64,000 bases of DNA from Cryomorphaceae bacterium 1068 (GCA_027214385.1 JAPVXR010000007.1:124001-188000), one strand, 5' to 3'. Counted from the stretch's first letter, positions 9,161 to 18,983 are shown. The notes: generated by a model not told the origin, from the letters alone. A program made the numbers and translations.

Positions 9161-10861
9161 TTAGAAGGTCGTTATCTTTCTGGTTTCTTGATGGACACCA
9201 TTAAATACTCTAAGCAAATAAATGCCCTGAGGTAGGTAAGAAAGATTTAATTGTTCAGTTGCTCCAACTGATAAAACCGGACTCACCACGTCAATCCTAC
9301 GGCCGTTGAGGTCATAAACTTCAATCATTGCTGTTTGGCCGAAGTCTTCAGATGACAAGGTCAAATTGTACAAGCCGGGAGTGTTAGAGACTGTAGACAA
9401 ATCTATTTCCCAATTGGGCTCCATTGCAGCTATGGAAAATGATTCTATTCCAGAGTTGTCACTTGGATCAAATGATATCGTGGACTGCGACATCAACAGA
9501 TTCGGATTTTCGGATGGGCCAATGGTGATATTACAAATCGTCGAGTAGTCTCCGATTAACCCTCCTTGCGCCGCTAAGACTTCTACATCATAACTATCTC
9601 CTTCTATTAGGCCAGTCACAAAATCTAAGTCAACAAAGCGGCTACCGTCGTCTCTAGTATAAAAAAGTGGTGCTTGAACTGAGGTAGTGTTCGTGAATCT
9701 CCAAGTATACGAATCCGCTCTACAAACCTCATTGGCCTGCAGAAAGGAACTGATGGGATAAGTCTGTCCACATGGGTAGACATTACTGTTGAGGCCTGTG
9801 TTTGGAACAGCATTATTCATATTAATAAACCTCAATCCGCCGGAATTACTTTCCTGCCCGGCCACAGTGGCAAATACTGAAACAATGTAAGTAGTTCCTA
9901 ACTGTAAATCAGGGACTCGATACAGGTTGAGCAACCTGCTATCCGACAAACCAATTACTTCGGTTTGTACAGGAGGATTAGAGCCAAAGTCCAAAAAAGT
10001 CCATCTATATTGAGTTGAAAGGGCAACTTTGGTTGCTCCGATTATATCACAGAAATCAAAAAAGCCATTAGAATACTGGTTTTCTAGTGTTGTGGTTAGT
10101 ACGTTATTCTGCAGACCAATAATGCATGAATTTCCATAATCTCCGTATGCGGGTACAATAGCTCTAACCCGAACACTCACCTCGTAAGTTCTTCCATATT
10201 CAATTTGCGGAAACCACTCCAAAAGAAAATTGGGATTTGTTCCGTTTGGTGATGTGATGACATAAGTATTAAACGGTGCCTCTTGTTCAACAAATCGAAA
10301 TTGGTAATTGGTAAAATTGGAGGTGTTTGATGGATTAGTAGCACGAATCACATTATTCGTGTTGTAATCGAGAGTGCCGCAATTGGAAGCGACCAATTCC
10401 ACAAATGGAATGTGAGCAACTGCACTGGTAAATTCCGTTGATACAGGAGTAGAACCAACATGATAAACACGATAGATGTATGTGTTTCCAACGGTAAGCC
10501 CGGTTAATATTGCATTTTCTGTCGCTCCAACACCAGCATTGTTCCTGCAGGTGAGCAAGGTTCCACCGCATGCATCATACACCTCAATAGCCAAGTTCAA
10601 ATCTCCTGAACCTGTAGCTTGCACACCATGGCGTGTCGCAATAGCAACAAAACTATACCATACATCATCACTTCCTCCCGGGCCTGCGCACTGTGCATCG
10701 CCAGAAAACCCTGCTCCTACAAAAGATCCTGCAAGCTCTGAATCAGCAAAATCTTCTTCCGATGAAATGAGATTTGCAGTCAAACAATCATTTGCCATCG
10801 ACGAAATAGTAAAAAGAAACGTCGAAGCCAAAACGGCAATATAATAAGGGGTTGTTCGCAT
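9161..10861 (-). CDS. Secreted protein with T9SS type A C-terminal sorting domain
   Basis: A 566-residue exported protein. The N-terminal signal peptide (MRTTPYYIAVLASTFLFTIS...) is followed by DCLTANLI. Residues about 20-125 look like the beta-sandwich often seen in Bacteroidota adhesins (DDVWYSFVA, NTYIYRVYH). Several Fn3-like or discoidin-like repeats follow, with recurring YRWTF / YTWRFTN and TYIVSV patterns. The last 80 residues form the type A sorting domain: MIEVYDLNGRRID, LSYLPQGIYLLRVFNG and a basic end (ETRKITTF). T9SS substrates with this domain are exported across the outer membrane and usually anchored. No enzymatic motif is visible, so it is probably an adhesin or structural surface protein. 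Confidence 0.85.
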   Translation of the reverse strand: MRTTPYYIAVLASTFLFTISSMANDCLTANLISSEEDFADSELAGSFVGAGFSGDAQCAGPGGSDDVWYSFVAIATRHGVQATGSGDLNLAIEVYDACGGTLLTCRNNAGVGATENAILTGLTVGNTYIYRVYHVGSTPVSTEFTSAVAHIPFVELVASNCGTLDYNTNNVIRATNPSNTSNFTNYQFRFVEQEAPFNTYVITSPNGTNPNFLLEWFPQIEYGRTYEVSVRVRAIVPAYGDYGNSCIIGLQNNVLTTTLENQYSNGFFDFCDIIGATKVALSTQYRWTFLDFGSNPPVQTEVIGLSDSRLLNLYRVPDLQLGTTYIVSVFATVAGQESNSGGLRFINMNNAVPNTGLNSNVYPCGQTYPISSFLQANEVCRADSYTWRFTNTTSVQAPLFYTRDDGSRFVDLDFVTGLIEGDSYDVEVLAAQGGLIGDYSTICNITIGPSENPNLLMSQSTISFDPSDNSGIESFSIAAMEPNWEIDLSTVSNTPGLYNLTLSSEDFGQTAMIEVYDLNGRRIDVVSPVLSVGATEQLNLSYLPQGIYLLRVFNGVHQETRKITTF

Positions 10862-10974
10862 AAAAGCCTTCCTATAAAATGAAATCAGATACTAAATTAC
10901 ACAATCAATTCAGATTGTAGGGGTGATTCAAAAAGAAGGTGGTTAAGATTATTAACGGGATTTTCAACAATAAA

Positions 10975-11000
10975 AAAAGCAAGGCTTTCGCCTTGCTTTT
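10975..11000 (-). terminator. Intrinsic terminator of gapA
   Basis: The stem aaaagcaaggc/gccttgctttt with a 4-base loop lies 31 bases after the gapA stop. Read on the - strand, the GC stem is followed by TTTTTTT, a classic Rho-independent terminator. Confidence 0.9.
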
Positions 11001-11031
11001 ACCACCTACTGAAAATTAACCACGCTTACTG

Positions 11032-12024
11032 CTACTGAACTATCTTAGCGACAAGTTCTGCGGTGCGGCTCGCGTAGCCAAACTCATTGTCATACCAAGA
11101 CATTACTTTTACAAAATTGCCATTGGTAGACGTCATCAAAGAATCAAAAACACTGCTGTGTGGATTTCCAATCACATCAGCTGATACAATTGGGTCTTCA
11201 GTGTACTGAACGATTCCTTTTAATTCATTGTTTGCAGCTTTTTTAATGGCTGCATTTATTTCTTCTGCTGTCACGTCTTTATCCAGAATTGCAACTAAAT
11301 CCGTTATGGAACCGGTGATGGTTGGAACTCGAGTAGCGTTTCCATCCAATTTTCCTTTTAGATGAGGAAGAACCAGTCCTACTGCTTTCGCAGCTCCCGT
11401 TGTAGTTGGGATAATTGAAAATGCACCCGCCCTAGCTCTTCTCAAATCAGAGTGAGGAGCATCTTGCATGCGCTGATCTGCCGTGTAAGCATGGATGGTA
11501 TTGATGTATCCTTTTTGGATCCCGAACTCCCGATCCAAGACCATTGCAATAGGCGCCAAACAGTTTGTTGTGCAGCTAGCATTGGAAACAACATGATCAT
11601 CAGCAGTTAAAGTGTCATCGTTTACACCAATTACTACGGTCTTCACGTCGCCTTTTGCCGGCGCTGAAATAATTACCTTTTGTGCTCCCGCAGTAATGTG
11701 TTTAGAAGCTCCTTCTTGATTTGTGAATCTTCCGGTACACTCGGCTACTACTTGAACTCCAAGTTCCTTCCAAGGAAGATCTTCAGGGCTTCTTTCAGCG
11801 AAAAGCTTATAAGGTTTACCGTCTATTACGATATGGTCATCTCCCGTATAAGATACTTCACCTTGGTATCCACCCTGACTACTGTCATACTTGAATAGGT
11901 GGGCCAAAGTCTTGGCATCTGTCAAGTCATTGATGGCTACCACCTCAACGTCGCTGTTGTTCAATAGCTGACGGAAAGTTAGTCTTCCTATTCGACCGAA
12001 ACCATTTATTGCAACTTTTATCAT
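11032..12024 (-). CDS. gapA: Type I glyceraldehyde-3-phosphate dehydrogenase
   Basis: GAPDH catalyses the NAD-dependent phosphorylating oxidation of glyceraldehyde 3-phosphate in glycolysis and the reverse step in gluconeogenesis. The 330-residue length is standard. The N-terminal NAD-binding motif is [10 protein letters not shown]. The catalytic cysteine lies in [12 protein letters not shown] near residue 150, and the C-terminal [12 protein letters not shown] signature is intact. The gene is transcribed alone: a -7 promoter box is present 33 bases upstream of the ATG and a strong terminator directly downstream. Confidence 0.98.
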   Translation of the reverse strand: MIKVAINGFGRIGRLTFRQLLNNSDVEVVAINDLTDAKTLAHLFKYDSSQGGYQGEVSYTGDDHIVIDGKPYKLFAERSPEDLPWKELGVQVVAECTGRFTNQEGASKHITAGAQKVIISAPAKGDVKTVVIGVNDDTLTADDHVVSNASCTTNCLAPIAMVLDREFGIQKGYINTIHAYTADQRMQDAPHSDLRRARAGAFSIIPTTTGAAKAVGLVLPHLKGKLDGNATRVPTITGSITDLVAILDKDVTAEEINAAIKKAANNELKGIVQYTEDPIVSADVIGNPHSSVFDSLMTSTNGNFVKVMSWYDNEFGYASRTAELVAKIVQ

Positions 12025-12056
12025 AGTTTAAAACTCTTCAAAGTGTCATTTGAACA

Positions 12057-12090
12057 CAAAGTTAATATAATTCCAAGAATTCAATACAAC
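12057..12090 (-). promoter_or_regulatory. Bacteroidota-type promoter of gapA
   Basis: On the - strand, TAACTTTG (12064-12057) matches the Bacteroidota -7 consensus TAnnTTTG exactly. GTTG (12090-12087) lies 22 bases upstream, inside the accepted spacing for the -33 TTTG/TTG element. The predicted leader is about 28 nt. Confidence 0.7.
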
Positions 12091-12128
12091 ATTCAAAATT
12101 AATCACATTAATTTAATATCGGAACAAA

Positions 12129-13082
12129 TCAGAGCATTCCTGTAATGATCTTTTCCATCGTAACACCCTCTGCTTCTGCCTTATAATTCCTAACCAAACG
12201 GTGCCTCAGAATTGGTAAGGCCACAGCTTGAACATCTTCAATATCAGGAGAATATTTTCCTTGAAGTGCTGCATGGCATTTAGCTCCCACGATTAGGTAT
12301 TGAGAAGCCCTAGGCCCTGCGCCCCAGCTCAAATAACTGTTGGTGCTTTCAGAAGCATACTCAGTGCCTGGTCGGGACTTGGCCGATAAATTCACTGCAT
12401 ATTCTACCACATTATCAGCCACGGGAATTTTTCGAATCAACTGTTGGAAGAATTGAATTTCATCTCCCGAGATTACCTGTTCAGCTTCTGCGGTAACACC
12501 TGATGTAGTGGATTTTACCACATCGATTTCTTCCTGTATACTCGGATAATCAACAAAGATGTTGAACATAAATCTATCGAGTTGGGCTTCGGGCAATGGA
12601 TAAGTTCCTTCCTGCTCTATCGGGTTTTGAGTCGCAAGTACAAAAAACGGTTTGGGAAGCGGGTACGAGTGCCCTGCTGTCGTAACCATTCTCTCCTGCA
12701 TCGCTTCTAAGAGTGCGGCTTGGGTTTTAGGAGGAGTTCGGTTAATCTCATCAGCAAGTATGATATTCGAAAACAACGGGCCTTTAATGAACTTGAATTT
12801 TCGATTTTCATCAAGAATTTCGGAACCAATAATATCACCCGGCATCAAATCAGGAGTAAATTGAACTCTATTAAAAGTCAATCCCAATGTTTTGGCAATT
12901 GTGTTCACTAAAAGCGTTTTGGCCAAACCCGGAACACCTACTAAAAGGCAATGACCTCCGCTGAATATGCTAATGAGCACTTCTTTGATTACTTCATCTT
13001 GTCCCACAATCACTTTGGCAATTTCTTGCCTCATTGAAGCATATTTATCCGTGAGCTGCTTAACCGCTTCTACGTCTTTCAT
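12129..13082 (-). CDS. MoxR family AAA+ ATPase
   Basis: MoxR ATPases act as chaperones for maturation or assembly of protein complexes, often with VWA-domain partners. The 317-residue protein shows Walker A GVPGLAKT near residue 48, Walker B IILADEINR near 109, sensor-1 ATQNP and the arginine-finger region LPEAQLDRFMF. No VWA or DUF58 partner gene follows: the downstream gene is independently promoted gapA. It follows the SurA-like gene by 15 bases on the same strand, so it is probably the last gene of the guaB-parvulin operon. An envelope-stress role is plausible from that context but is inference. Confidence 0.93.
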   Translation of the reverse strand: MKDVEAVKQLTDKYASMRQEIAKVIVGQDEVIKEVLISIFSGGHCLLVGVPGLAKTLLVNTIAKTLGLTFNRVQFTPDLMPGDIIGSEILDENRKFKFIKGPLFSNIILADEINRTPPKTQAALLEAMQERMVTTAGHSYPLPKPFFVLATQNPIEQEGTYPLPEAQLDRFMFNIFVDYPSIQEEIDVVKSTTSGVTAEAEQVISGDEIQFFQQLIRKIPVADNVVEYAVNLSAKSRPGTEYASESTNSYLSWGAGPRASQYLIVGAKCHAALQGKYSPDIEDVQAVALPILRHRLVRNYKAEAEGVTMEKIITGML

Positions 13083-13097
13083 TATATTCTAAACTTC

Positions 13098-14465
13098 TTA
13101 GTTCTTAATTAAATCGTCCTCTTCGATCCAAGGATAGCCGAATGCGCAATCTCGGTATTTTTCATCGATTTTTACAAAGGAATCACCTATTCTCTCCCTC
13201 ACCCATTTGTCCATTGTTTGCGCTCGAAGCCGCTCAGAAGCCATATTCTGAAGGCTTTGATAATCATCGGTCAAGTTGGCTCTGTGCGGTTCTGTTCTGT
13301 TCATGAGCTTTACGATGCGATAGCCTTTCTCATTGGAACGCGTTTGAAAGTAAAACGGCTTGCTCACCTGTCCCACTGTCATTGTATCAATAATGGGAAA
13401 TAGTGTAGGATCAATATCATCCATTTCGAAAATGGTGCTTCCTGAAGCCTGATTGACTATCGAACCGTTTTGATTCTTGGTCAACTCATCATCGGAATAC
13501 TTATTTGCCGCTAAGGCAAAGGAAACCGAATCTCGAATCACCAAATTCCGAATAGAGTCCAAGTCTGTTCTTGCTTGACTCAATCCATCAGAAGACACTT
13601 CGGGGATGAGCAATATGTGGTTGGCGTCGTACATCTCTCCCCTCCTTTCCAATAACTGCATGATATGAAATCCGTAGTCAGTTTTGAATGGTGTGGATAT
13701 CTGTCCTTCTTCCAAGTTAAAAGCTACTGCATCGAATTCGGGCACCCAAGTACCACGCGCCTGCATGCCCAGAGCACCACCCTTAGCGGCCGAACCAGGG
13801 TCGTCGCTATAGAGAGCAGCCAATGTCTCGAATTCCTCTTGACCTGTTTCGACTTGCTCTTTAAATTCTAATAATCGTGAACGAACCCTCTCCTTCTCCT
13901 TCGTTGAAACTTCGGGATACTTGACAATTTGAGCCATCTGTACAGAAGCATTGACATAGGGCAGACTGTCTTTCGGAATTTCGTTGAAGAAATCCTGCAC
14001 GTCAGAAGGTGTAACATTAATGTCGGCGCTGATCTCAGACTCCATGCGCTGAACGAGTAATTGATCTTTCAGAATGTCGAAAAAATCTTCTCTGATTTCC
14101 GACATCGATTTTCCATAATAGTCTTCGAGAGCTTCCACGGAGCCTATTTGTCGAATGAAGACATCCATCCTTCTATTCAACTGACCTTGCACCATATCGT
14201 CAGTAATTTCAAGAGAATCCACTTTTGCCTGATTCAGCATTAGCTTCTCAAAAAGAATTTCCTCCAAAACCTGGCAATCTGTTATGGTACCTTTAAACCC
14301 CTGTGCCTTAATTTGACTTTTCTGAATTTGTATGTCGCTGTAGAGGATAATTTCATTTCCAATTACCGCTACTATTTGGTCAATTACCTGCGCTTTGGAG
14401 CTATTGACGAAAAACAACAACGCCAACGCGGGAAGTAACCATCTCAAATTTATTCCTTTATCCAT
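13098..14465 (-). CDS. SurA-like periplasmic peptidyl-prolyl isomerase
   Basis: A 455-residue parvulin-type chaperone with a signal peptide (FVNSSKAQ cleavage region), predicted to act in the periplasm on outer-membrane proteins. The N-terminal SurA-like segment begins VIDQIVAVIGNEIILYSDI, which corresponds to the SurA chaperone domain. The first rotamase domain is well conserved (DDPGSAAKGGALGMQARG, FKTDYGFHIMQLLERRG). A second, more divergent domain follows (ANHILLIPEV, KYSDDELTKNQNGSI). It overlaps the preceding lipoprotein gene by 16 bases and sits in a run of three parvulin-like genes, implying coordinated envelope folding functions. Confidence 0.9.
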   Translation of the reverse strand: MDKGINLRWLLPALALLFFVNSSKAQVIDQIVAVIGNEIILYSDIQIQKSQIKAQGFKGTITDCQVLEEILFEKLMLNQAKVDSLEITDDMVQGQLNRRMDVFIRQIGSVEALEDYYGKSMSEIREDFFDILKDQLLVQRMESEISADINVTPSDVQDFFNEIPKDSLPYVNASVQMAQIVKYPEVSTKEKERVRSRLLEFKEQVETGQEEFETLAALYSDDPGSAAKGGALGMQARGTWVPEFDAVAFNLEEGQISTPFKTDYGFHIMQLLERRGEMYDANHILLIPEVSSDGLSQARTDLDSIRNLVIRDSVSFALAANKYSDDELTKNQNGSIVNQASGSTIFEMDDIDPTLFPIIDTMTVGQVSKPFYFQTRSNEKGYRIVKLMNRTEPHRANLTDDYQSLQNMASERLRAQTMDKWVRERIGDSFVKIDEKYRDCAFGYPWIEEDDLIKN

Positions 14466-15325
14466 TCAATTTTGTTCTTTGCGTAGGCCTCTTTAACAGC
14501 TCCTTCACGCATTTTTTTTACCAAATCAGCTTTACGCTGATTAATAATCAAGTTTTGCACTTTTTGCTTTTCGAGCTCGAGTGGAGCATTACTACCCCTT
14601 AATCTATATTCGAAGATTCGGAGTAAATACAGCTGTCCATCTTTTTCAAACTCATGATACGTATTCGTGGTCAAAAAATTGCTCCAATCCTCTTCTTCTA
14701 ATGGGATTTGTTTCAAGATGTCGTCTTTGTACATCCACTGTTCTTCATCGAGGAAGCAAGTTTCAGCATATTTACTGCAATACTCATCGAGATCTTCCAA
14801 GACTTCCTCAGATTCACCGTTGAACCATTTCTGAAGCTTTCTCTTATTTGGCGCATCAGCGCTCACAGACATAAACCATGGCCTTAAGATGGAGCTTTTC
14901 AGTTTGAAGCTCTCAATATTTTCGTTAAAAAATGTTTCGGTCTCTTGATCAGAAACCAGTGTGTCAAGTTTCTGGTTTACAAGTTCCCGCTCGTAGGAAT
15001 AGATGACCAATGAATTTCTGTAATCTTCAAGCTTGGCCGAAAAGTCCTTGTTCTCTTCTGAAAGATTTTTCTCAGCAAGTGATAAAACGGCCTTTTCTTT
15101 TATCCATTTATTAATAATGTCGTCGGCTATCGTCGCAGAATCTTCTTCGGTGTAATTTTTGGGAAGTAAGGATTCGAACTCACTTTGTCGCAAGGAATAC
15201 TCAAACACTTTAGCAACTGCGGGATCATCAGCATTTTCATCTTGAACACATCCATGCAAAACAAAAAATAGCAAGCTCCCGATGAGGAGCTTGCTATTCA
15301 GTAAAGTTGAATTTTTAGTATTCAA
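14450..15325 (-). CDS. Parvulin-associated lipoprotein, hypothetical
   Basis: A 291-residue predicted lipoprotein with lipobox LHGC near residue 26. No isomerase signature is seen. The body is helical and resembles the SurA/PpiD N-terminal chaperone segment (DDIINKWIKEKAVL, FFNEN-type spacing), so it may be a catalytically dead partner of the two flanking parvulins. The start is a TTG at 15325; no in-frame ATG exists before the lipobox. A strong terminator-like hairpin lies inside codons 10-20 (separate feature), which is unusual. It overlaps the downstream SurA-like gene by 16 bases and starts 13 bases after the upstream parvulin stop. Function is inferred from context only. Confidence 0.7.
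   Translation of the reverse strand: MNTKNSTLLNSKLLIGSLLFFVLHGCVQDENADDPAVAKVFEYSLRQSEFESLLPKNYTEEDSATIADDIINKWIKEKAVLSLAEKNLSEENKDFSAKLEDYRNSLVIYSYERELVNQKLDTLVSDQETETFFNENIESFKLKSSILRPWFMSVSADAPNKRKLQKWFNGESEEVLEDLDEYCSKYAETCFLDEEQWMYKDDILKQIPLEEEDWSNFLTTNTYHEFEKDGQLYLLRIFEYRLRGSNAPLELEKQKVQNLIINQRKADLVKKMREGAVKEAYAKNKIEWIKE
15255..15298 (-). terminator. Terminator-like hairpin inside lipoprotein signal-peptide codons
   Basis: AATAGCAAGCTCC (15267-15279), a 6-base loop and GGAGCTTGCTATT (15286-15298) form a perfect 13-bp stem. Read on the - strand, the stem runs straight into TTTTTTGTTTTG. It lies 41 bases after the stop of the parvulin gene ending at 15339, and within the first 25 codons of the next gene. 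It could be a terminator or an attenuator opened by translation. Confidence 0.75.
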
Positions 15326-15338
15326 ACTAGAAAAAGAA

Positions 15339-17285
15339 TTATTTAATGGTGTAAAGAACTTCTTTGTTCACGGTCACTTCGTGTTTAGCTCTCAAAGAAT
15401 CTATCCATTCTTTTTCCAAATAGTTCTGATAGGCTGCAGTGATCAAACCCCGTGCCTCGTCAAAAGCTTTCGGCTCAGGTTCGCGTATCTCTTTAATGTG
15501 AACCACCTTGAGTTGCCCCTCATCATCTATGGGATCAGAAACACCAACTTCCCAAGTTATTTTTTCAAGAATCGGAAGTTGCTTTTGCTCTTTCAAACCG
15601 CTGCTTACTCGCACCTTCAAAGCGCTAGCCTCATTCAATGCATCGCGGATCTCATCTTGGTTCTTGCCCTTTTTCAGCATCTTCTTCACCTTACCTGCAG
15701 TCTCTTCATCTTCTACAGTGTAAATATCGTAGCCCGCTCTTTCTTCCCACATAAAGTCAGTTTGATGACTTTGATAGAATGTCTCCAAGCCAACAGTGTC
15801 TTCAACAGCTTTAGACCAAACCTTCTGATCGGTAAGATCGAAAAGTAAAATACCATCGCGGTACTCTTGCATTAGTGCTTTAAATTCAGGGTACTTTTCT
15901 TCCAGGATACCGTTTTCGAAAGCCATAATTTCAGAGTCAACCCAGTTGTCAAAACTTTCGTTTATCAATAACTCAATATCAATTGGCGTCCGAGTTGCAC
16001 GCATTCTTGACAACAGATATGTAGTGAATTCAGCTTGTGAAAAAGTCAATCCAATCATTTCAAAAAGCACCTTATCCCCGTTTTGCAATTCTGCTGAAGG
16101 CTCCCAACGCGCACTGAAGTAGCTAGTGTCAACACCAGTGTAGAAAGGCTTCAGACGCTTGCGGTAGTCTGCGTACTTGTACTCTTTTTTGCGCTTATTG
16201 ATAAAACTGTCTTTCGTAATATCAGATCGAGAATCGCGAGAAATCTTTGATCGAAGCTCCTTCTCATAATCATCAAATGATTTAACGGGAACTCTTTCTA
16301 TCAATTTAATGATGTGCCATCCATATGGAGATTTAACGGGCTCAGATATTTCACCAGGCTCCGTTAAAGCAAATGAAGCCTCTTCAAACTCTTCGACCAT
16401 CTTTCCTGCCCCAAATGCGGGTAACTCGCCCCCCTTGGCAGCAGAGGTTCTGTCATCGCTAAATTTACGAGCCAGTTCTCCAAAGTCTTCTCCTGCTTCC
16501 AACTTAGCGTATACCTCATCGGCTCTTTTTTTCAGGCTGGCTTTAACATCTTCAGGGTCGGAATCTTCTGATCTGATCATAATGTGAGCCACTCGTATTT
16601 CACCGCGAGCAGGTCTCTTGTCTTGCACCATAACCAAGTGGTATCCAAATCTCGTTCTGATAGGTCCTGATATTTCTCCTACCGGAGTATTGTAAACTGC
16701 TGTTTCAAATGGATACACCATCTGAAGAGAAGTAAAGTAACCTAAATCGCCCCCATTTGTCTTAGCGCTGGGGTCTTCGCTTTCAGTTTTAGCTAGAGAG
16801 CCGAATTTACTCGGATCAACATCCACTTTGGCCTTGATAGCCATAATCTTGTTGTAAGCCTCAAGAGTGTCTTTCGGAGAAGGGGAAGACGGCAGCTTTA
16901 TCAAGATATGCGATGCACGCACATCTTCTTTCAGTCTGTCATAAGCCTCTCTTACCAAAGAATCCGTCACCGCTTTGTCCACCAAATAAGGTCTAGCCAG
17001 CTGGTCGCGGTATCCACTCAGTTCTCTTTCAAATCGAGCCAACGTGTCCATTCCCATTTCTTCAGCTTCCATCACCTTCAATTTAAAGTTGATGAATAGC
17101 TCAAGGTATTCGTCCAAATCCTCTTGTGTGATCGAACTGTCGCGGTTGTTTTTCTTGTAAATGGTTTCGAACTCAGACTTGGTGATCTTGCGGTCGTCAA
17201 TGGTCATTAAGATGGCATCTCCATTGTCTTGCGCCATCACCTGAAGTGTGATGATAGAAAGCAGTAAAAGAATTCCTTTTTTCAT
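15339..17285 (-). CDS. Periplasmic peptidyl-prolyl isomerase with two parvulin domains
   Basis: The start is taken at the ATG at 17285, which gives a signal peptide (MKKGILLLLSIITLQVMAQ); the reading frame extends further upstream but into guaB without a signal. The 648-residue protein begins with ILMTIDDRKITKSEFETIY, typical of Bacteroidota SurA/PpiD-like chaperones. Two consecutive rotamase domains follow: RASHILIKLP... GGDLGYFT ... RFGYHLVMVQDKRP, and RVAHIMIRSE ... KGGELPAFGAG ... PYGWHIIKLIERVP. The C-terminal third is helical and lacks recognisable motifs. It probably helps fold outer-membrane or T9SS cargo proteins. It follows guaB by 37 bases and precedes the lipoprotein gene by 13. 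Confidence 0.9.
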   Translation of the reverse strand: MKKGILLLLSIITLQVMAQDNGDAILMTIDDRKITKSEFETIYKKNNRDSSITQEDLDEYLELFINFKLKVMEAEEMGMDTLARFERELSGYRDQLARPYLVDKAVTDSLVREAYDRLKEDVRASHILIKLPSSPSPKDTLEAYNKIMAIKAKVDVDPSKFGSLAKTESEDPSAKTNGGDLGYFTSLQMVYPFETAVYNTPVGEISGPIRTRFGYHLVMVQDKRPARGEIRVAHIMIRSEDSDPEDVKASLKKRADEVYAKLEAGEDFGELARKFSDDRTSAAKGGELPAFGAGKMVEEFEEASFALTEPGEISEPVKSPYGWHIIKLIERVPVKSFDDYEKELRSKISRDSRSDITKDSFINKRKKEYKYADYRKRLKPFYTGVDTSYFSARWEPSAELQNGDKVLFEMIGLTFSQAEFTTYLLSRMRATRTPIDIELLINESFDNWVDSEIMAFENGILEEKYPEFKALMQEYRDGILLFDLTDQKVWSKAVEDTVGLETFYQSHQTDFMWEERAGYDIYTVEDEETAGKVKKMLKKGKNQDEIRDALNEASALKVRVSSGLKEQKQLPILEKITWEVGVSDPIDDEGQLKVVHIKEIREPEPKAFDEARGLITAAYQNYLEKEWIDSLRAKHEVTVNKEVLYTIK

Positions 17286-17322
17286 GGTTGTAGTTTTCAC
17301 TTGAGCAATTATAGTAAGATCA

Positions 17323-18792
17323 TTATAAACTGTAGTTTGGAGCTTCACGCGTAATGGATACGTCATGTGGGTGGCTCTCTCGAATTCCTGAGTTGGTAAT
17401 TCTGATAAATTTGGCTTCAGCCAACGCCGCAATATCAGCTGCTCCGCAATATCCCATTCCTGCACGAAGACCTCCTATCACTTGGTGCATTACTTCGGCT
17501 AGAGTTCCTTTGTAAGGAACACGGCCTGAAATTCCTTCGGGAACAAGTTTATTCAGGTCGTCCAGCGAATCTTGAAAATATCGATCGCTTGACCCTTGCT
17601 GCATGGCTTCTATAGAACCCATGCCTCTGTATGACTTGAATTTTCTACCTTCATAAATGATGGTCTCACCCGGAGACTCTTCCACACCAGCAAGCATTGA
17701 GCCAATCATTACAGACCCCGCTCCTGCAGCCATTGCCTTAACGACATCGCCTGTATAGCGAACGCCTCCGTCTGCTATAATCGGAATACCTCGGTCCTTC
17801 AGTGCCGATGCGGCATCAAGAACAGCTGTAAGCTGCGGCACACCAACTCCCGCTACTACCCGAGTCGTGCAAATTGACCCGGGACCAATCCCGACTTTCA
17901 CCGCATCAGCTCCTGCATCAGCGAGGTGAATAGCACCTTCGGCAGTAGCCACATTTCCAACTACTACATCAATTTTGTCAAAATTGGACTTGATCTTTTC
18001 CAATACAGCCACCACTCCTTTGGTATGGCCGTGAGCGGTGTCTATTATAACTGCATCAACTCCTGATTTTACGAGCGCTGCAGTTCTCTCCACAGCATCG
18101 GCAGTAACACCTATAGCGGCTGCCACTCTCAATCGACCAAACTCATCTTTACAGCTGTTTGGGTGTTTTTTCAATTTTATAATATCGCGGTAAGTGATCA
18201 AGCCGACAAGCTTGTTGCTATCACCCACTACCGGCAATTTCTCGATTTTATATTCCTGAAGAATGATCTCAGCCTCCTTAAGGGTAATTCCTTTTTTGGC
18301 TGTAATCAACTTCTCTTTGGTCATAACTTCGCTTACCGGCTTAGTCATTTCCTTTTGAAAACGAAGGTCTCTGTTGGTAACGATTCCTACCAAAATATTC
18401 TCAGCATCGACTACGGGAATCCCTCCGATCTTATTCTCAGACATAACCTGAAGGGCATCACCAACTTTGGCTGTCTCGATCATAGTGATCGGATCTTGGA
18501 TCATTCCGCTCTCAGAACGCTTCACTTTGCGCACCTCACGGGCCTGAGCCTCTATGCTCATGTTTTTGTGAATGACTCCAATCCCTCCCTGCTGGGCCAT
18601 GGCTATGGCCATTTCAGATCCGGTTACGGTATCCATCGCCGCCGAAACAATCGGTGTATTGAGCATGATGTTTCGAGAAAATCGCGAACGGATATCAACT
18701 TGACGTGGTAAGATGTCAGAATAAGCCGGCACTAAGAGGACATCGTCGTAAGTCAATCCCTCTCCCAAAATCTTGGATTCGTTAAGTGACAT
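17323..18792 (-). CDS. guaB: Inosine-5'-monophosphate dehydrogenase
   Basis: IMPDH oxidises IMP to XMP with NAD, the committed step of GMP synthesis. The start ATG at 18792 gives [20 protein letters not shown], matching the family N-terminus and a 489-residue length. The open frame to 18849 would add 19 unrelated residues that overlap the -7 box. Two CBS domains occupy about residues 95-205. The catalytic cysteine lies in [17 protein letters not shown] near residue 305, and the flap region GMGSIEAM...SSDRYFQ is present. It heads the apparent guaB-parvulin-lipoprotein-surA-moxR run on the - strand. Confidence 0.97.
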   Translation of the reverse strand: MSLNESKILGEGLTYDDVLLVPAYSDILPRQVDIRSRFSRNIMLNTPIVSAAMDTVTGSEMAIAMAQQGGIGVIHKNMSIEAQAREVRKVKRSESGMIQDPITMIETAKVGDALQVMSENKIGGIPVVDAENILVGIVTNRDLRFQKEMTKPVSEVMTKEKLITAKKGITLKEAEIILQEYKIEKLPVVGDSNKLVGLITYRDIIKLKKHPNSCKDEFGRLRVAAAIGVTADAVERTAALVKSGVDAVIIDTAHGHTKGVVAVLEKIKSNFDKIDVVVGNVATAEGAIHLADAGADAVKVGIGPGSICTTRVVAGVGVPQLTAVLDAASALKDRGIPIIADGGVRYTGDVVKAMAAGAGSVMIGSMLAGVEESPGETIIYEGRKFKSYRGMGSIEAMQQGSSDRYFQDSLDDLNKLVPEGISGRVPYKGTLAEVMHQVIGGLRAGMGYCGAADIAALAEAKFIRITNSGIRESHPHDVSITREAPNYSL

Positions 18793-18824
18793 GAATCTGA
18801 GTTTGAATTTGAAATAAATTCGGG

Positions 18825-18832
18825 CAAAAGTA
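18825..18832 (-). promoter_or_regulatory. -7 box of the guaB promoter
   Basis: On the - strand, TACTTTTG matches TAnnTTTG exactly, 32 bases before the guaB ATG. No well-spaced -33 TTG is seen; the nearest is 14 bases upstream. Confidence 0.55.
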
Positions 18833-18905
18833 AGAATAATTGACCTCAATTGCTCAGAGGTTTTAATGTGGGAAATTCAAAGGGCTATCCACGCTCTATC
18901 TGACG

Positions 18906-18983
18906 TGTCCGATATGGGCTGTTTTGTCCCGAAATGGCCACTACTGTCTCGTTTTGAACTAAGTGTCCGTTAAAATGGAACTG
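18906..18983. repeat. Four TGTCC/TGTCT repeats phased every 19-20 bases
   Basis: TGTCC begins at 18906, 18925 and 18964, with TGTCT at 18945, so spacings are 19, 20 and 19. The units share extended similarity such as TGTCCcGaaATGG-like cores. Multiple ~20-base repeats are typical of IS21-family transposon ends, so this may be a relic terminus; an operator array is the alternative. No transposase is nearby. Confidence 0.5.

Noticed and set aside
17286-17465. 60-residue N-terminal extension of the parvulin gene
   Set aside because: It overlaps guaB and would bury the obvious signal peptide that begins at the ATG at 17285.
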